25,920 nucleotides of DNA from Candidatus Bathyarchaeota archaeon. Its GTDB lineage: Archaea > Thermoproteota > Bathyarchaeia > Bathyarchaeales > UBA233. The DNA is taken from NCBI GenBank assembly GCA_003661945.1, contig QMXC01000001.1, positions 1 to 25,920 of the forward strand. Direction: 5' to 3'. Shown here one piece after another: positions 1 to 7,484 of the stretch. Each line of letters opens with the position of its first letter. Positions within the stretch are counted from its first letter, which is position 1. The notes beneath the pieces were generated by a model. The model was not told the origin of the DNA. It did not search any database and saw nothing but the letters and a program-made list of their open reading frames with translations. The translations under genes were made by a program, and so were the position numbers.

Positions 1-85
1 CGAAGTAGCAATGCTCCGTGAAGAAGTAAAATCGCTCAAAGAACTCCTAGGCTACCCAGAAATGGAAACAGAAACGAAGGAGTAA
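1..85 (+). CDS. C-terminal end of an unknown protein (5' truncated by window edge)
   Basis: An open frame enters from the left edge in phase 2 and stops at TAA 83-85. It gives 27 residues, including REEVKSLKELLGYPEMETE, a charged heptad-like helix followed by an acidic tail, as is common at the end of a coiled-coil protein. Nothing identifies the family. The gene runs on the plus strand, towards the minus-strand acyl-CoA synthetase, so the two are convergent. The frame one base back stays open past this stop and ends in a CPKCG motif (next entry), so the true end of this protein is not certain. Confidence 0.5.
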   Translation, partial: EVAMLREEVKSLKELLGYPEMETETKE

Positions 86-180
86 AACTCGTTAACTCGC
101 AATCTGAAAGAGAGGATGTTCCCCATCCTTTGGAGCAGCGAGAATCAGAATGCCCTAAATGCGGGGCGGGGCCAAAATAG
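82..180 (+). other. Possible frameshifted zinc-ribbon tail of the upstream gene
   Basis: In phase 1 an open frame runs from 22 to a TAG at 178-180 and ends SECPKCGAGPK, a typical CPxCG zinc-ribbon knuckle. It has no ATG or GTG start; the only candidate is TTG at 130, which gives 16 residues. It is therefore not a convincing gene by itself. It could be the true C-terminus of the preceding protein, reached by a -1 shift near 83, or a decayed remnant, or chance. Only one Cys pair is present, so the other half of a zinc site would have to lie upstream. Confidence 0.2.
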
Positions 181-193
181 ATTCCTCACTTTT

Positions 194-1912
194 CTAAGGT
201 AGCGAGGTTTGTTGGGCGAGTTGAGCTTTCCTTATTTCTTCTTCCTTCAGTTTTCTGCGTAGAACCTTTCCAACGAGGCTTTTAGGTAGGTCTTTTCGAA
301 ACTCTACTTCGCGTATGGCTTTGTATGCGGCTACGCGTTTCTTAACGAACTCTATTAGCTCTTTCTCGGTGGCTCGGGCGCCTTCTTTTAGAACGACGAA
401 GGCTTTGGGAATTTCGCCGGCTACGGGGTCGGGTTTACCTATTACGGCGCATAGCTCTACCGCCGCGTGTTCATAAAGCACTTCTTCGAGCTCCCGCGGA
501 TAAACGCTGTAACCCTTATATTTAATCAAGTCCTTTTTCCGGTCAGTGATGTAGAAATACCCGTCCTTATCCATTTTTCCAACATCACCAGTGTAAAGCC
601 AGCCGTCCCTCAGCACGGCAGCCGTTTCTTCAGGCATTTTCCAGTATCCTTTCATAACTTGGGGGCCTTTCACCACGAGTTCGCCTGTTTTCCCCGGTGG
701 AAGTTTGCGTTTACCAGTTTTTAAGTCGACGATTTTTGCTTCGGTGTCTGGCCATGGAAGACCTATCGAGCCTATTTTAACGGTTTTCATGGTTGGGTCG
801 AGAGGGTTGCAGTGGGTTACAGGCGAGCTTTCGGTTAAACCATACCCTTCTACGAGGACACCCCCGGTTTTCTCCATAAACTTTTTCTGCACTTCCACAG
901 GGAGGGGAGCAGCACCTGAAATGCAAAATTTTATCGAAGTTAAATCATACTTATCTATTTCGGGGTAGGAAACTAGCACGGTGTACATGGTGGGTACTCC
1001 GCAGAAAATGGTTACACGGTGTTTTTCTATGGTTTTGAGAACTTCTTTTATGTCGAATCTCGGTAGCAGCACCATGGTTGCAGCCATGTACACGGGGCAG
1101 TTCATAGAGGTTGTCATGCCATAAATGTGAAAGAGAGGCAAAACCGTTAACACGGTTTCTTGAGCAGGTTTTCCACGAAGCCAGAAAAAGCACATGACGG
1201 CGTTAGAAACAAGGTTGTAGTGGGTTAACATGGCGCCTTTAGGCGTTCCAGTGGTGCCGCCGGTATACTGCAACGCAGCTAGGTCTTCACGAGGATTTAT
1301 GTCCACACGAGGCGGGTTAGGCCCGTATTTCTCTATGAGCTCGTCGAAGAAAAAGACGTCGGGTTCCCGTTTAACTTTGACGCTTGGAATTTTCCCTAAA
1401 AGCGTACCGAAGAACCTTTTCGCTCCGGGCATGAAAGTTTTCATTCGCGTGACTATTACGCGTTTAAGCTTGGTTTTACGCCAGACCTTTCTCACCGTGG
1501 GGTAGAACAGATCAAGGACAACCGCGGTGCCGGCTTCGGAGTTATTTATCTGGAATTGAACTTCTCTGTCTTTGCATAAGGGGCTTATCGTAGTAACCGT
1601 TGCGCCCGCTTTTAACGCTCCGTAATAGGCTATGACAAACTGGGGAATGTTAGGCATAAAAAGCGCCACACAGTCGCCTTTTCTTACACCAGAATCATAA
1701 AGGGCCGTGGCGAACCGGTCGGTGAGTTCATCTAATTCCCGGTAGGATATTTTCTTGCCGTAGAAGATTATGGCTATTTGCCGCGGGTAAAGCTTAGCAG
1801 TTTTCCTTAAAAGCTCGAACAGCGGAACTTCCGGGTACTGAATAGACTGCGGAACATCTTCAGGCCAGTTTTTCAGCCAAGGCTTTTCTTTTTCCATAGT
1901 TTTAGCCTTCAT
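194..1912 (-). CDS. AMP-forming acyl-CoA synthetase (FadD-like, long/medium chain)
   Basis: This 572-aa protein belongs to the ANL adenylate-forming superfamily. It activates a carboxylic acid with ATP and joins it to CoA, releasing AMP and PPi; it should be cytosolic. The P-loop-like A3 motif YTGGTTGTPKG lies near residues 216-226, followed by the GYGLTESSP motif, the YTGDVGKMDKDGYF hinge region with ITDRKKDLIKYKGYSVYP, and a C-terminal lysine in GKVLRRKL. All core motifs are intact and the length is normal. The ATG at 1912 is preceded by GAGG (1921-1924, 8-nt spacer); a second Met at residue 6 is possible. Chain-length specificity cannot be read from the sequence. Nearby epimerase and CoA-transferase genes suggest a role in organic- or fatty-acid use, but they are not in one operon with it. 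Confidence 0.9.
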   Translation of the reverse strand: MKAKTMEKEKPWLKNWPEDVPQSIQYPEVPLFELLRKTAKLYPRQIAIIFYGKKISYRELDELTDRFATALYDSGVRKGDCVALFMPNIPQFVIAYYGALKAGATVTTISPLCKDREVQFQINNSEAGTAVVLDLFYPTVRKVWRKTKLKRVIVTRMKTFMPGAKRFFGTLLGKIPSVKVKREPDVFFFDELIEKYGPNPPRVDINPREDLAALQYTGGTTGTPKGAMLTHYNLVSNAVMCFFWLRGKPAQETVLTVLPLFHIYGMTTSMNCPVYMAATMVLLPRFDIKEVLKTIEKHRVTIFCGVPTMYTVLVSYPEIDKYDLTSIKFCISGAAPLPVEVQKKFMEKTGGVLVEGYGLTESSPVTHCNPLDPTMKTVKIGSIGLPWPDTEAKIVDLKTGKRKLPPGKTGELVVKGPQVMKGYWKMPEETAAVLRDGWLYTGDVGKMDKDGYFYITDRKKDLIKYKGYSVYPRELEEVLYEHAAVELCAVIGKPDPVAGEIPKAFVVLKEGARATEKELIEFVKKRVAAYKAIREVEFRKDLPKSLVGKVLRRKLKEEEIRKAQLAQQTSLP

Positions 1913-1920
1913 AAGCCTAA

Positions 1921-1954
1921 CCTCGCTAATATTTTAGACTTCTTTGTATTTAAG
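1921..1954 (-). promoter_or_regulatory. Promoter and SD of the acyl-CoA synthetase gene
   Basis: On the minus strand a TATA-like CTTAAATA (plus 1947-1954) lies about 25 nt before a GAGG Shine-Dalgarno (1921-1924), which is 8 nt before the ATG. The spacing implies a very short leader of about 13 nt. Confidence 0.4.
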
Positions 1955-2061
1955 ACTAAGAATAACATGATTGCTGTTTCGTGAACCACGGTCTAATGAA
2001 ATAAGTGAAAGGTTAAGAAAGAAGGTGGTCAAGATTTAGAAAGGAATTGTTGCCTTGAACC

Positions 2062-2466
2062 TTATTTTGTTGTGTAGCGACGGTAGTATTCCTGAGCTTT
2101 TGCTACAGCCTTTTCGGGATTTTTAAGAATCGTGTACTTTTCACCTGTAAGTTTTTGAGCTTTTCCGAAATATCGTTTTACTCTGGTCACGTCGCCTTTG
2201 TAGATGGCTAGTCCACCGGCTATTCTGTAGTATATTTTTGCTCTCAGTTTGTTCCCTTGTTTTTCGAACTCTTCGGCTTTTTTAACAGCCTCATCTATTG
2301 AAATTTTTATTCTGGTGGGGTTGAGGAACATAACTTCAGAAAGGGCTTGATATAGTTCACCGTCGTTCCCGCAGATTGTTTGAAGGGGGGAAAGGGATTT
2401 TTCCATAGTTTCTTCTGCAACTGTTTCTGTTTTTTTACGTTTGAACAGCTTATCTAACAGTCCCAT
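2062..2466 (-). CDS. Unknown 134-aa protein with amphipathic N-terminus and helical-repeat body
   Basis: I do not recognise this family. The first 12 residues, MGLLDKLFKRKK, form a short amphipathic basic helix like the membrane-targeting sequence of archaeal SepF proteins. A low-complexity linker rich in T and E follows. Residues about 50-134 look all-helical; the stretch SIDEAVKKAEEFEKQGNKL and the following AKIYYRIAGG resemble a TPR- or MIT-like helical hairpin. There is no transmembrane segment. The ATG at 2466 has a strong SD (GAGGGAGA, a few bases upstream). The gene is divergent from the DUF116 gene, with a shared AT-rich promoter between them. A peripheral membrane adaptor is a reasonable guess from the helix alone; no function is claimed. 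Confidence 0.75.
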   Translation of the reverse strand: MGLLDKLFKRKKTETVAEETMEKSLSPLQTICGNDGELYQALSEVMFLNPTRIKISIDEAVKKAEEFEKQGNKLRAKIYYRIAGGLAIYKGDVTRVKRYFGKAQKLTGEKYTILKNPEKAVAKAQEYYRRYTTK

Positions 2467-2507
2467 ACGTCTCCCTCAGAGCATCCTTAATTAGAAAGCC
2501 ATACTAC

Positions 2508-2526
2508 TTAAAAATATATTTATAGG
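2508..2526. promoter_or_regulatory. Shared AT-rich promoter core between divergent genes
   Basis: TTAAAAATATATTTATAGG is nearly symmetrical and can serve as a TATA box in both directions: about 42 nt before the minus-strand ATG (2466) and about 45-60 nt before the plus-strand ATG (2570). Confidence 0.4.
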
Positions 2527-2569
2527 AAAGAAACTGTTACTACTAACATTCAACCATAAAGGTATCGGT

Positions 2570-3184
2570 ATGCCTTATCGTTTCAACTTTGACCTTTCAA
2601 AGATTCCTCGAATGCTGTTTACCGAAATTACGCGTGTCGCTTACGATAGGAAAATCCACAAAAAGCTCTCTAAGAAGGCTTTGGAGCTTATAGAGAAGTT
2701 TAGAATCCAAGAAGCAACAGGGCTAGAGATTTCGGACGCTGTTATGCTTCTCCAAGACTTTATAGAAATACAGGCTACAAATGTTCTTCAAAGAAGGAAG
2801 TTTCTGCAAACACGGAAAAGAGCTGTTTTGCTGCCGCACTGTTCGAGGAAATATATGGATAGCCGCTGTAAAGCAACGTTTGACCCGGAAATCCCATCAT
2901 ACTTCTGCAACCACTGCTCAGAAGACTGCTTAATAAATAAGGCAACAAGGCTTGCCCAGAGCAAGGGATACGACGTGTATATTTTACCCGGCGGCTCGTG
3001 CATTCCAAAACTTTTGAAAAGGCATCATTATGAAGGAATCGTGGGCGTGGCTTGTGGAGAGGAGATAAAACTGGGAGGAGATGTGCTACGCCGTCTAGGT
3101 TTGGTCGCGCAGGCGGTTCCACTTATAAAGAATGGTTGCGCAAACACTGTTTTTAGCTTGGAAACTTTGGAAAAAATCTTGTAG
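2570..3184 (+). CDS. DUF116 family cysteine-rich protein
   Basis: This 204-aa protein matches DUF116, a conserved family of unknown function. The N-terminal ~80 residues are helical. The core begins at VLLPHCSRKY (Cys91) and contains eight cysteines: 91, 100, the pair 113/116 (CNHC), 120, 144 in ILPGGSC, 162 in GVACGEE and 190 in NGCANT. The PGGS, GVAC and DGC-like motifs are the family hallmarks. The clustered cysteines suggest a metal or Fe-S site, which is an inference. ATG at 2570 follows AAAGGT. The gene ends 3 nt before the stop of the convergent epimerase gene. Nothing in the neighbourhood fixes its role. Confidence 0.85.
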   Translation: MPYRFNFDLSKIPRMLFTEITRVAYDRKIHKKLSKKALELIEKFRIQEATGLEISDAVMLLQDFIEIQATNVLQRRKFLQTRKRAVLLPHCSRKYMDSRCKATFDPEIPSYFCNHCSEDCLINKATRLAQSKGYDVYILPGGSCIPKLLKRHHYEGIVGVACGEEIKLGGDVLRRLGLVAQAVPLIKNGCANTVFSLETLEKIL

Positions 3185-3187
3185 TTG

Positions 3188-3589
3188 TTAATGTTTTTGG
3201 CACAGCTCAACGAGCACGCCGCTCATGCTTTTAGGATGTATAAACGCGACTTTTACTCCTTCGACCCCTAAACGTGGTTTTTCATCTACGAGTTTAACGC
3301 CTTTAGCCTTGAGGATTTCCAGTGTTTCTTCGAGGTTGTCCACTTGGATGGCGATGTGATGTAATCCTTCTCCTCTTTTTTCGAGGAAACGTGCAACGGT
3401 GCTTTCAGGGCTCATGGGGGATATCAGTTCAATTTTTGTTTCGCCGAGGCGGAATATTGCGACTTTGACTTTTTGAGGTGGGAAAGGTTCTATGCGCTCG
3501 GCTTTCAAGCCTAAAACCGTTTCGTATAATCGAACTGTTTCTTCTAGGTTTTTCACAGCTATGGCTACGTGGTCAAGCCCTGTTATCAA
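3188..3589 (-). CDS. mce: Methylmalonyl-CoA epimerase (VOC/glyoxalase fold)
   Basis: This 133-aa protein has two vicinal-oxygen-chelate repeats. It interconverts (2R)- and (2S)-methylmalonyl-CoA, linking propionyl-CoA to the succinyl-CoA mutase step. Family metal-site features are visible: LDHVAIAV with His7, KIELISP with Glu54 at the usual Gln/Glu position, GEGLHHIAIQV with His77/78, and Glu128 in VLVEL. The length is typical. The start is TTG at 3589 with AAGGGA 6 nt upstream; no better ATG exists. It is divergent from the CoA-transferase operon. No mutase or propionyl-CoA carboxylase gene lies in the window, so the rest of the pathway must be elsewhere. A glyoxalase-type paralogue is the main alternative. 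Confidence 0.88.
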   Translation of the reverse strand: MITGLDHVAIAVKNLEETVRLYETVLGLKAERIEPFPPQKVKVAIFRLGETKIELISPMSPESTVARFLEKRGEGLHHIAIQVDNLEETLEILKAKGVKLVDEKPRLGVEGVKVAFIHPKSMSGVLVELCQKH

Positions 3590-3626
3590 GGTTTATCCCT
3601 TCGGTAGGGCTATTGAAGAGGAATAG

Positions 3627-3638
3627 GCATAAATACTA
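3627..3638. promoter_or_regulatory. TATA element between mce and gctA
   Basis: GCATAAATACTA lies about 70 nt before the gctA ATG and about 40 nt before the mce TTG. Read in either direction it gives an A/T box (ATAAATA or TATTTAT), so it may drive one or both divergent units. Confidence 0.35.
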
Positions 3639-3699
3639 TTCGTTGAGGTAGAGCAGTAAAAGTTATGAGATTTCAGCGTTTTATGATAAGAGAAGAGGA

Positions 3700-4623
3700 A
3701 TGTGGAGGGAAATGGTGGAAGGCGAAGTTGAGGATAAAAGGATAACGCTCGAAGAAGCCGTAAAGCTTGTCCCCGACGGAGCGCATCTTTTCTGGGGAGG
3801 CTTCGGTTTTCAACGTCCACCCATGGCTTTTGCCCACGAACTAGTGAGACAGGGGAAACGTAACCTAACGATTTACACTTGCGGCTCGGAAATAGACATC
3901 GACATACTTGCCGGAGCAAGAGTGGTTTCGAAGTTTGAGCTAGCTTTCTTCGCTATAGAAGGCATAGGTTTGGCGCCGAACATTCAGCGAAGAATCCGCG
4001 ACGGCTCGGTGCAGATAGAGGATTACACTAACCTGGCTATGGCGTTGCGGTTCCTAGGCGGCGCATTAGGCGTGCCTTTCATGCCCATCAAAAGCATGTT
4101 GGGAACAGACCTCGTAACCAGAAGTAAGTTTAAGCCCAACAAAGTTAAGGTCATTGAGTGCCCTTTCACGGGCGAAAAAGTGGCGCTTGTGCCTTCGGTA
4201 AACCCGGACTTCAGCATAGTTCATGTTTCCCGCGTTGACAGAGAAGGAAACGCCCAAATAGACGGAATAAAAGGCGAAGACAGCGAAGGAGCTAGAGCGG
4301 GTAAAAAAACCATAGTCCTAGCCGAGGAAATAGTAGACACCGAATTCATCCGTTCCAACCCTGACTTAACAGTTATTCCGAACATCTATGTGACGTATGT
4401 CGTAGAATGCCCTTGGGGCTCTTACCCAATGATGGTTTACAACTACTACGACTACGACATGGAGCACATACGCATGTATTACCAACAATGCAAGACAGAA
4501 GAAGGATGGCAGAAATACTGCGAGGAATACATCACGGGAGTGGAAAACCATATGGAATTCCTGAAGAAGATAGGGTTGGAAAGGCTTTTGAAGCTCAAGG
4601 CTCGAAAGCCTCTGGGCTACTAG
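3700..4623 (+). CDS. gctA: Family I CoA-transferase, alpha subunit (glutaconate CoA-transferase GctA-like)
   Basis: This 307-aa protein is the A subunit of a two-gene CoA-transferase that moves CoA between acyl-CoA and a free acid. Family features are the N-terminal ITLEEAVKLVPDGAHLFWGG segment, GFGFQRPPMAFAHEL, and the MLGTDLV and HVSRVDREGNAQIDG motifs. The length is close to the usual 310-320. The start is uncertain: ATG 3700 follows AGAGGA closely, and ATG 3712 follows GGAGGG closely; neither SD spacing is ideal. The beta-subunit gene follows after 13 nt. The acid used (glutaconate, 3-oxoacid, branched acids) cannot be decided; related IpdAB-type hydrolases are an alternative, made less likely by the Glu retained in the partner. 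Confidence 0.85.
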   Translation: MWREMVEGEVEDKRITLEEAVKLVPDGAHLFWGGFGFQRPPMAFAHELVRQGKRNLTIYTCGSEIDIDILAGARVVSKFELAFFAIEGIGLAPNIQRRIRDGSVQIEDYTNLAMALRFLGGALGVPFMPIKSMLGTDLVTRSKFKPNKVKVIECPFTGEKVALVPSVNPDFSIVHVSRVDREGNAQIDGIKGEDSEGARAGKKTIVLAEEIVDTEFIRSNPDLTVIPNIYVTYVVECPWGSYPMMVYNYYDYDMEHIRMYYQQCKTEEGWQKYCEEYITGVENHMEFLKKIGLERLLKLKARKPLGY

Positions 4624-4636
4624 GGGGAGGGAAAGA

Positions 4637-5434
4637 ATGCAGAATTTGAAGGAACACGCGAAACCTGGTGAATATTCAACTTTGGAGCTAATGGCGGTCT
4701 GTGGAGCTAGAGCAATAAAGAACGGTGAAGTGGTGTTCGTCGGCACTGGTTTGCCTATGGTTGCAGCCATGCTTGCTAAGAGGCTTCACGCGCCGAAGGC
4801 GAAAATCGTGTATGAAGCGGGATTCATCGATTCCAACGCTATAGACATAGCTTTATCCATCGCTGATTCACGGTTGGAATACCGTTCTTCAGCCGCGATA
4901 GGACTCATCGAAACGCTTGGAATACTGCTCCAAGGCGGACGGGTAGACGTAGGCTTCGTTGGAGCTGCCCAAATTGACGAATACGGCAACATAAACACCA
5001 CGTATATAGGGGATTTTGAAAGCCCGAAAGTGCGTCTGCCGGGAAGCGGCGGGGGAAACGACATTGTTTCGTCGGCAAAAAGAATAGTCATCGTAATGAA
5101 GCATGAGAAACGGAAAACCGTGAAAAAGCTTGATTACATGACCAGCCCGGGACATCTGGGCGGTCCCGACGGTAGGAAAAATGCTGGGCTTAAAGGCGGT
5201 GGACCGGCGTTGGTGGTTACTAATCTTTGTCAGATGGATTTCGACGAGAAAACGAAGAGAATCCGGTTAAAAACGGTTCATCCGGGAATCTCTGTGGAAA
5301 CGGTTTTGGAAAACACGGGTTTCAACCTTATTGTTCCAGAGCATGTACCTGAAACGGAGCCGCCGACTTACGAGGAACTTGAGATTCTGCGAAGCGTTGA
5401 CCCTACGGGAATATACATTCCGAGATCGACGTGA
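4637..5434 (+). CDS. gctB: Family I CoA-transferase, beta subunit (GctB-like)
   Basis: This 265-aa protein carries the catalytic half of the transferase. KIVYEAG places Glu60 where the family has the ESG/EAG nucleophile that forms the glutamyl-CoA thioester. LPGSGGGNDI supplies the glycine-rich oxyanion-hole loop, and the QIDEYGNINTTYIG and SPGHLGGPDGR segments are conserved. A very strong SD (GGGGGAGGG) lies in the 13-nt gap after gctA, so the two are one operon. The gene ends 25 nt before the stop of the convergent synthase gene. Substrate is unknown. Neighbouring acid-activation and acetate-transport genes support a role in organic-acid metabolism (inference). Confidence 0.87.
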   Translation: MQNLKEHAKPGEYSTLELMAVCGARAIKNGEVVFVGTGLPMVAAMLAKRLHAPKAKIVYEAGFIDSNAIDIALSIADSRLEYRSSAAIGLIETLGILLQGGRVDVGFVGAAQIDEYGNINTTYIGDFESPKVRLPGSGGGNDIVSSAKRIVIVMKHEKRKTVKKLDYMTSPGHLGGPDGRKNAGLKGGGPALVVTNLCQMDFDEKTKRIRLKTVHPGISVETVLENTGFNLIVPEHVPETEPPTYEELEILRSVDPTGIYIPRST

Positions 5435-5459
5435 AGAAAACAGGGGAGATTAGGCGGGC

Positions 5460-6770
5460 TTAGCTTTCGGTTTTGGCTTTGGCTTTGAGCCTTGGCTTCT
5501 GACCGGTGACTTCCTTGACGATTTTCCAGAAGTCTTCGTCGGTTATTCCTTTCCGCATTTCTCTCATAAGTTTTCGAATCTGATAGAATATCATCTGCAC
5601 TTCGCCTTTGTCACGGGTTTCCTGAAAGGCTTTGACTCGGCGCACTATCTCTTCTATCTGTCTCGGAGACGCTTCGATTCCGGCTTGGGCTAGGCGGTTT
5701 TCCACGAAGTGTTTTCCAGTTTGTCTTCCCAGATAGAAGGTTGTTTTCCGCCCTACAAGCTTTGGAGGTATGGGCTCGAAGGATAATGGGTGGACGAGCA
5801 TACCGTGGACGTGTATGCCGGATTCGTGGGAGAAGGCGTTGTCGCCTACGAGCGGCTTGTGAATTGGAATAGGCACGGCGAAGTATTTTTCAGCCATCTG
5901 CGCCAAACGATAAAACTTTTTCGTGTTGATTCCAGTTTTGATGTTGTATAGGGCTTCCAGAGCCATGACAACTTCTTCCAGCGGGGCAACTCCGGCTCTT
6001 TCACCGAACCCGGCTACACATGTTTGCACATAGGATACTCCTTCTTCAACAGCAGCTAAAGTGTTAGCTGTGGCTAGTCCAAAGTCGTTGTGGCAGTGAA
6101 CAGCTAGGGTAAAGGTTTGCCCCACGGCTTTCTCTAGGCTTTTCCGAAGGTTGGACACTAGATACTTCATAGATAAAGGTCGAAGGAAACCCACGGTGTC
6201 TGCTATGACCAGCCTTTCGGCTCCAGCGTCAATGGCTGCCTTGAAAATTTCCACCATTGAATCTAGCGGGGTTCGGGAGGCATCTTGGAGAACGAAGTCC
6301 ACGGTTATCCCATGCGCTTTGGCGTACTCGATTGATTCCACGGTTTTCTCCAAGACTTGTTCACGGGTCATTTTAAGTCTATAACGCATATGAAGCTCAT
6401 TGAAAGCCGTAAAAACAGCGATTTCCTTTATTCCCGCCTCCATGCAAGCGTCTATATCTCGCTGAAGAATACGCGCTGGAGCTGCGAGGGTTGCCTGCTC
6501 AAAGTCTTGATTTGCTATCAGCCGGACAGTTCTTTTCTCTTCTTCAGACACCGCTGGAAACCCGACAGTTATGATGTGAACCCCTATTTCGTCGAGAACC
6601 TTTGCAAGCTTAATTTTTTCCGTAGCCGTCAAAAAGCAGGTAGGCGTTTGAGTGCCTTCTCTTAAGGTTTCGTCCCATATGAAAACTTTCTTGGGCAGTT
6701 TTCTCGGCAGATTTTTCCGAAACCTGTTGTAGTTAGTTATGAGCCCTTTCGATTCAAACCTTCGTAACAT
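5460..6770 (-). CDS. Homocitrate/2-isopropylmalate synthase family enzyme (DRE-TIM metallolyase) without regulatory domain
   Basis: This 436-aa protein is a TIM-barrel Claisen-type synthase condensing acetyl-CoA with a 2-oxoacid. The first strand reads WDETLREGTQTP (residues 32-43): Arg37 is the catalytic Arg and Glu38 the metal ligand. The LRE form is typical of homocitrate synthases, whereas isopropylmalate synthases mostly have LRD. HCHNDFG gives metal ligands His225 and His227; SHESGIHVHG and GRQTGKH are further family motifs. The usual GEQ is GTQ here. It lacks the ~120-aa C-terminal LeuA regulatory domain and ends in a K/R-rich tail. ATG 6770 has only a weak SD. Lysine (homocitrate), AksA-like, citramalate and leucine roles all remain possible; no pathway partner is adjacent. 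Confidence 0.82.
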   Translation of the reverse strand: MLRRFESKGLITNYNRFRKNLPRKLPKKVFIWDETLREGTQTPTCFLTATEKIKLAKVLDEIGVHIITVGFPAVSEEEKRTVRLIANQDFEQATLAAPARILQRDIDACMEAGIKEIAVFTAFNELHMRYRLKMTREQVLEKTVESIEYAKAHGITVDFVLQDASRTPLDSMVEIFKAAIDAGAERLVIADTVGFLRPLSMKYLVSNLRKSLEKAVGQTFTLAVHCHNDFGLATANTLAAVEEGVSYVQTCVAGFGERAGVAPLEEVVMALEALYNIKTGINTKKFYRLAQMAEKYFAVPIPIHKPLVGDNAFSHESGIHVHGMLVHPLSFEPIPPKLVGRKTTFYLGRQTGKHFVENRLAQAGIEASPRQIEEIVRRVKAFQETRDKGEVQMIFYQIRKLMREMRKGITDEDFWKIVKEVTGQKPRLKAKAKTES

Positions 6771-6793
6771 GCATACTCAATCCTAAGGCGCAC

Positions 6794-6807
6794 TGATGAA
6801 CACATCA
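6794..6807 (-). promoter_or_regulatory. Inverted repeat at the expected transcription start of the synthase gene
   Basis: TGATG-AACA-CATCA is a perfect 5-bp inverted repeat. It lies 24-37 nt before the ATG, where initiation is expected from the TATA at 6826-6838. It could be an operator or a leader hairpin; it is short enough to be chance. Confidence 0.3.
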
Positions 6808-6825
6808 TGCTATAAGTCAAAAGGC

Positions 6826-6838
6826 AATATAAAAATTT
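6826..6838 (-). promoter_or_regulatory. TATA box of the homocitrate/isopropylmalate synthase gene
   Basis: On the minus strand AAATTTTTATATT is a good archaeal TATA region; it places transcription start near 6805, about 35 nt before the ATG. Confidence 0.4.
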
Positions 6839-6882
6839 AAGAAATTCATAGAAAAAGAATGTTAGTAGAAGCCTTTTGGCTT

Positions 6883-7449
6883 TCAGCTTTCCACAGGGAA
6901 GACTGGAAACACGGTTTCGCCGTTGGCTTCGTTGATTATCTCTGCCAAGCCGAGATACATGGCGCTTCCTCCGCAGATAATGCCTTCGTATCCGAGAATT
7001 GTGCCGAGTTCAGCTAAGCCACTAAGCTCCTTCGCGGTCAGCAGCCAAAAGAGCACAGCTAGGCTTAAGAAGACAAACTGCAGAACTCTGTTGGTTTTTA
7101 AAGTGCCGAAGAACATGATGAAAGTGAAAAGCCCCCACATGAAGAAGTAAGCTGCCATCGCTTCGGCGGAAGGCGTTTCGAACCAGCCTAAACTTGGAAA
7201 CAGTTTAAGTATTACCAGTGAAAGCCAGAACAGCCCGTAAGAGGAGAAAGCCGCTGTGCCGAAAGTATTGCCTTTTCTGAATTCAGCTACGCCAGCGATT
7301 ATTTGAGCTAGCCCACCGTAGGCGATTCCCATAGCTACTATCATGCTGTCGAACCCGTAGAAGCCGGCGTTATGCAGATTTAATAGAATTGTAGTCATGC
7401 CAAAACCTAGGAGGCCCAAAGGCGCCGGATTCGCTAGTTTTTCACTCAA
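6883..7449 (-). CDS. GPR1/FUN34/YaaH (SatP) family acetate/succinate channel
   Basis: This 188-aa membrane protein starts with the family signature NPAPLGLLGFGMTT (about residues 7-20) and a conserved NLHNAGFYG stretch. It has six hydrophobic helices, the usual number and length for the hexameric SatP/AceTr channels that move acetate or succinate with protons. GGLAQIIAGVAEF and KGNTFGTAAFSSYG are further conserved segments. The start is TTG at 7449 with AAGGTG 8-9 nt upstream. An inverted repeat fills the space between its TATA and the expected transcription start. It probably supplies or exports acetate for the acyl-CoA enzymes nearby (inference). Confidence 0.88.
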   Translation of the reverse strand: MSEKLANPAPLGLLGFGMTTILLNLHNAGFYGFDSMIVAMGIAYGGLAQIIAGVAEFRKGNTFGTAAFSSYGLFWLSLVILKLFPSLGWFETPSAEAMAAYFFMWGLFTFIMFFGTLKTNRVLQFVFLSLAVLFWLLTAKELSGLAELGTILGYEGIICGGSAMYLGLAEIINEANGETVFPVFPVES

Positions 7450-7484
7450 GTTCTACACCTTCATTCGCTATTTGAATTTGAAGA

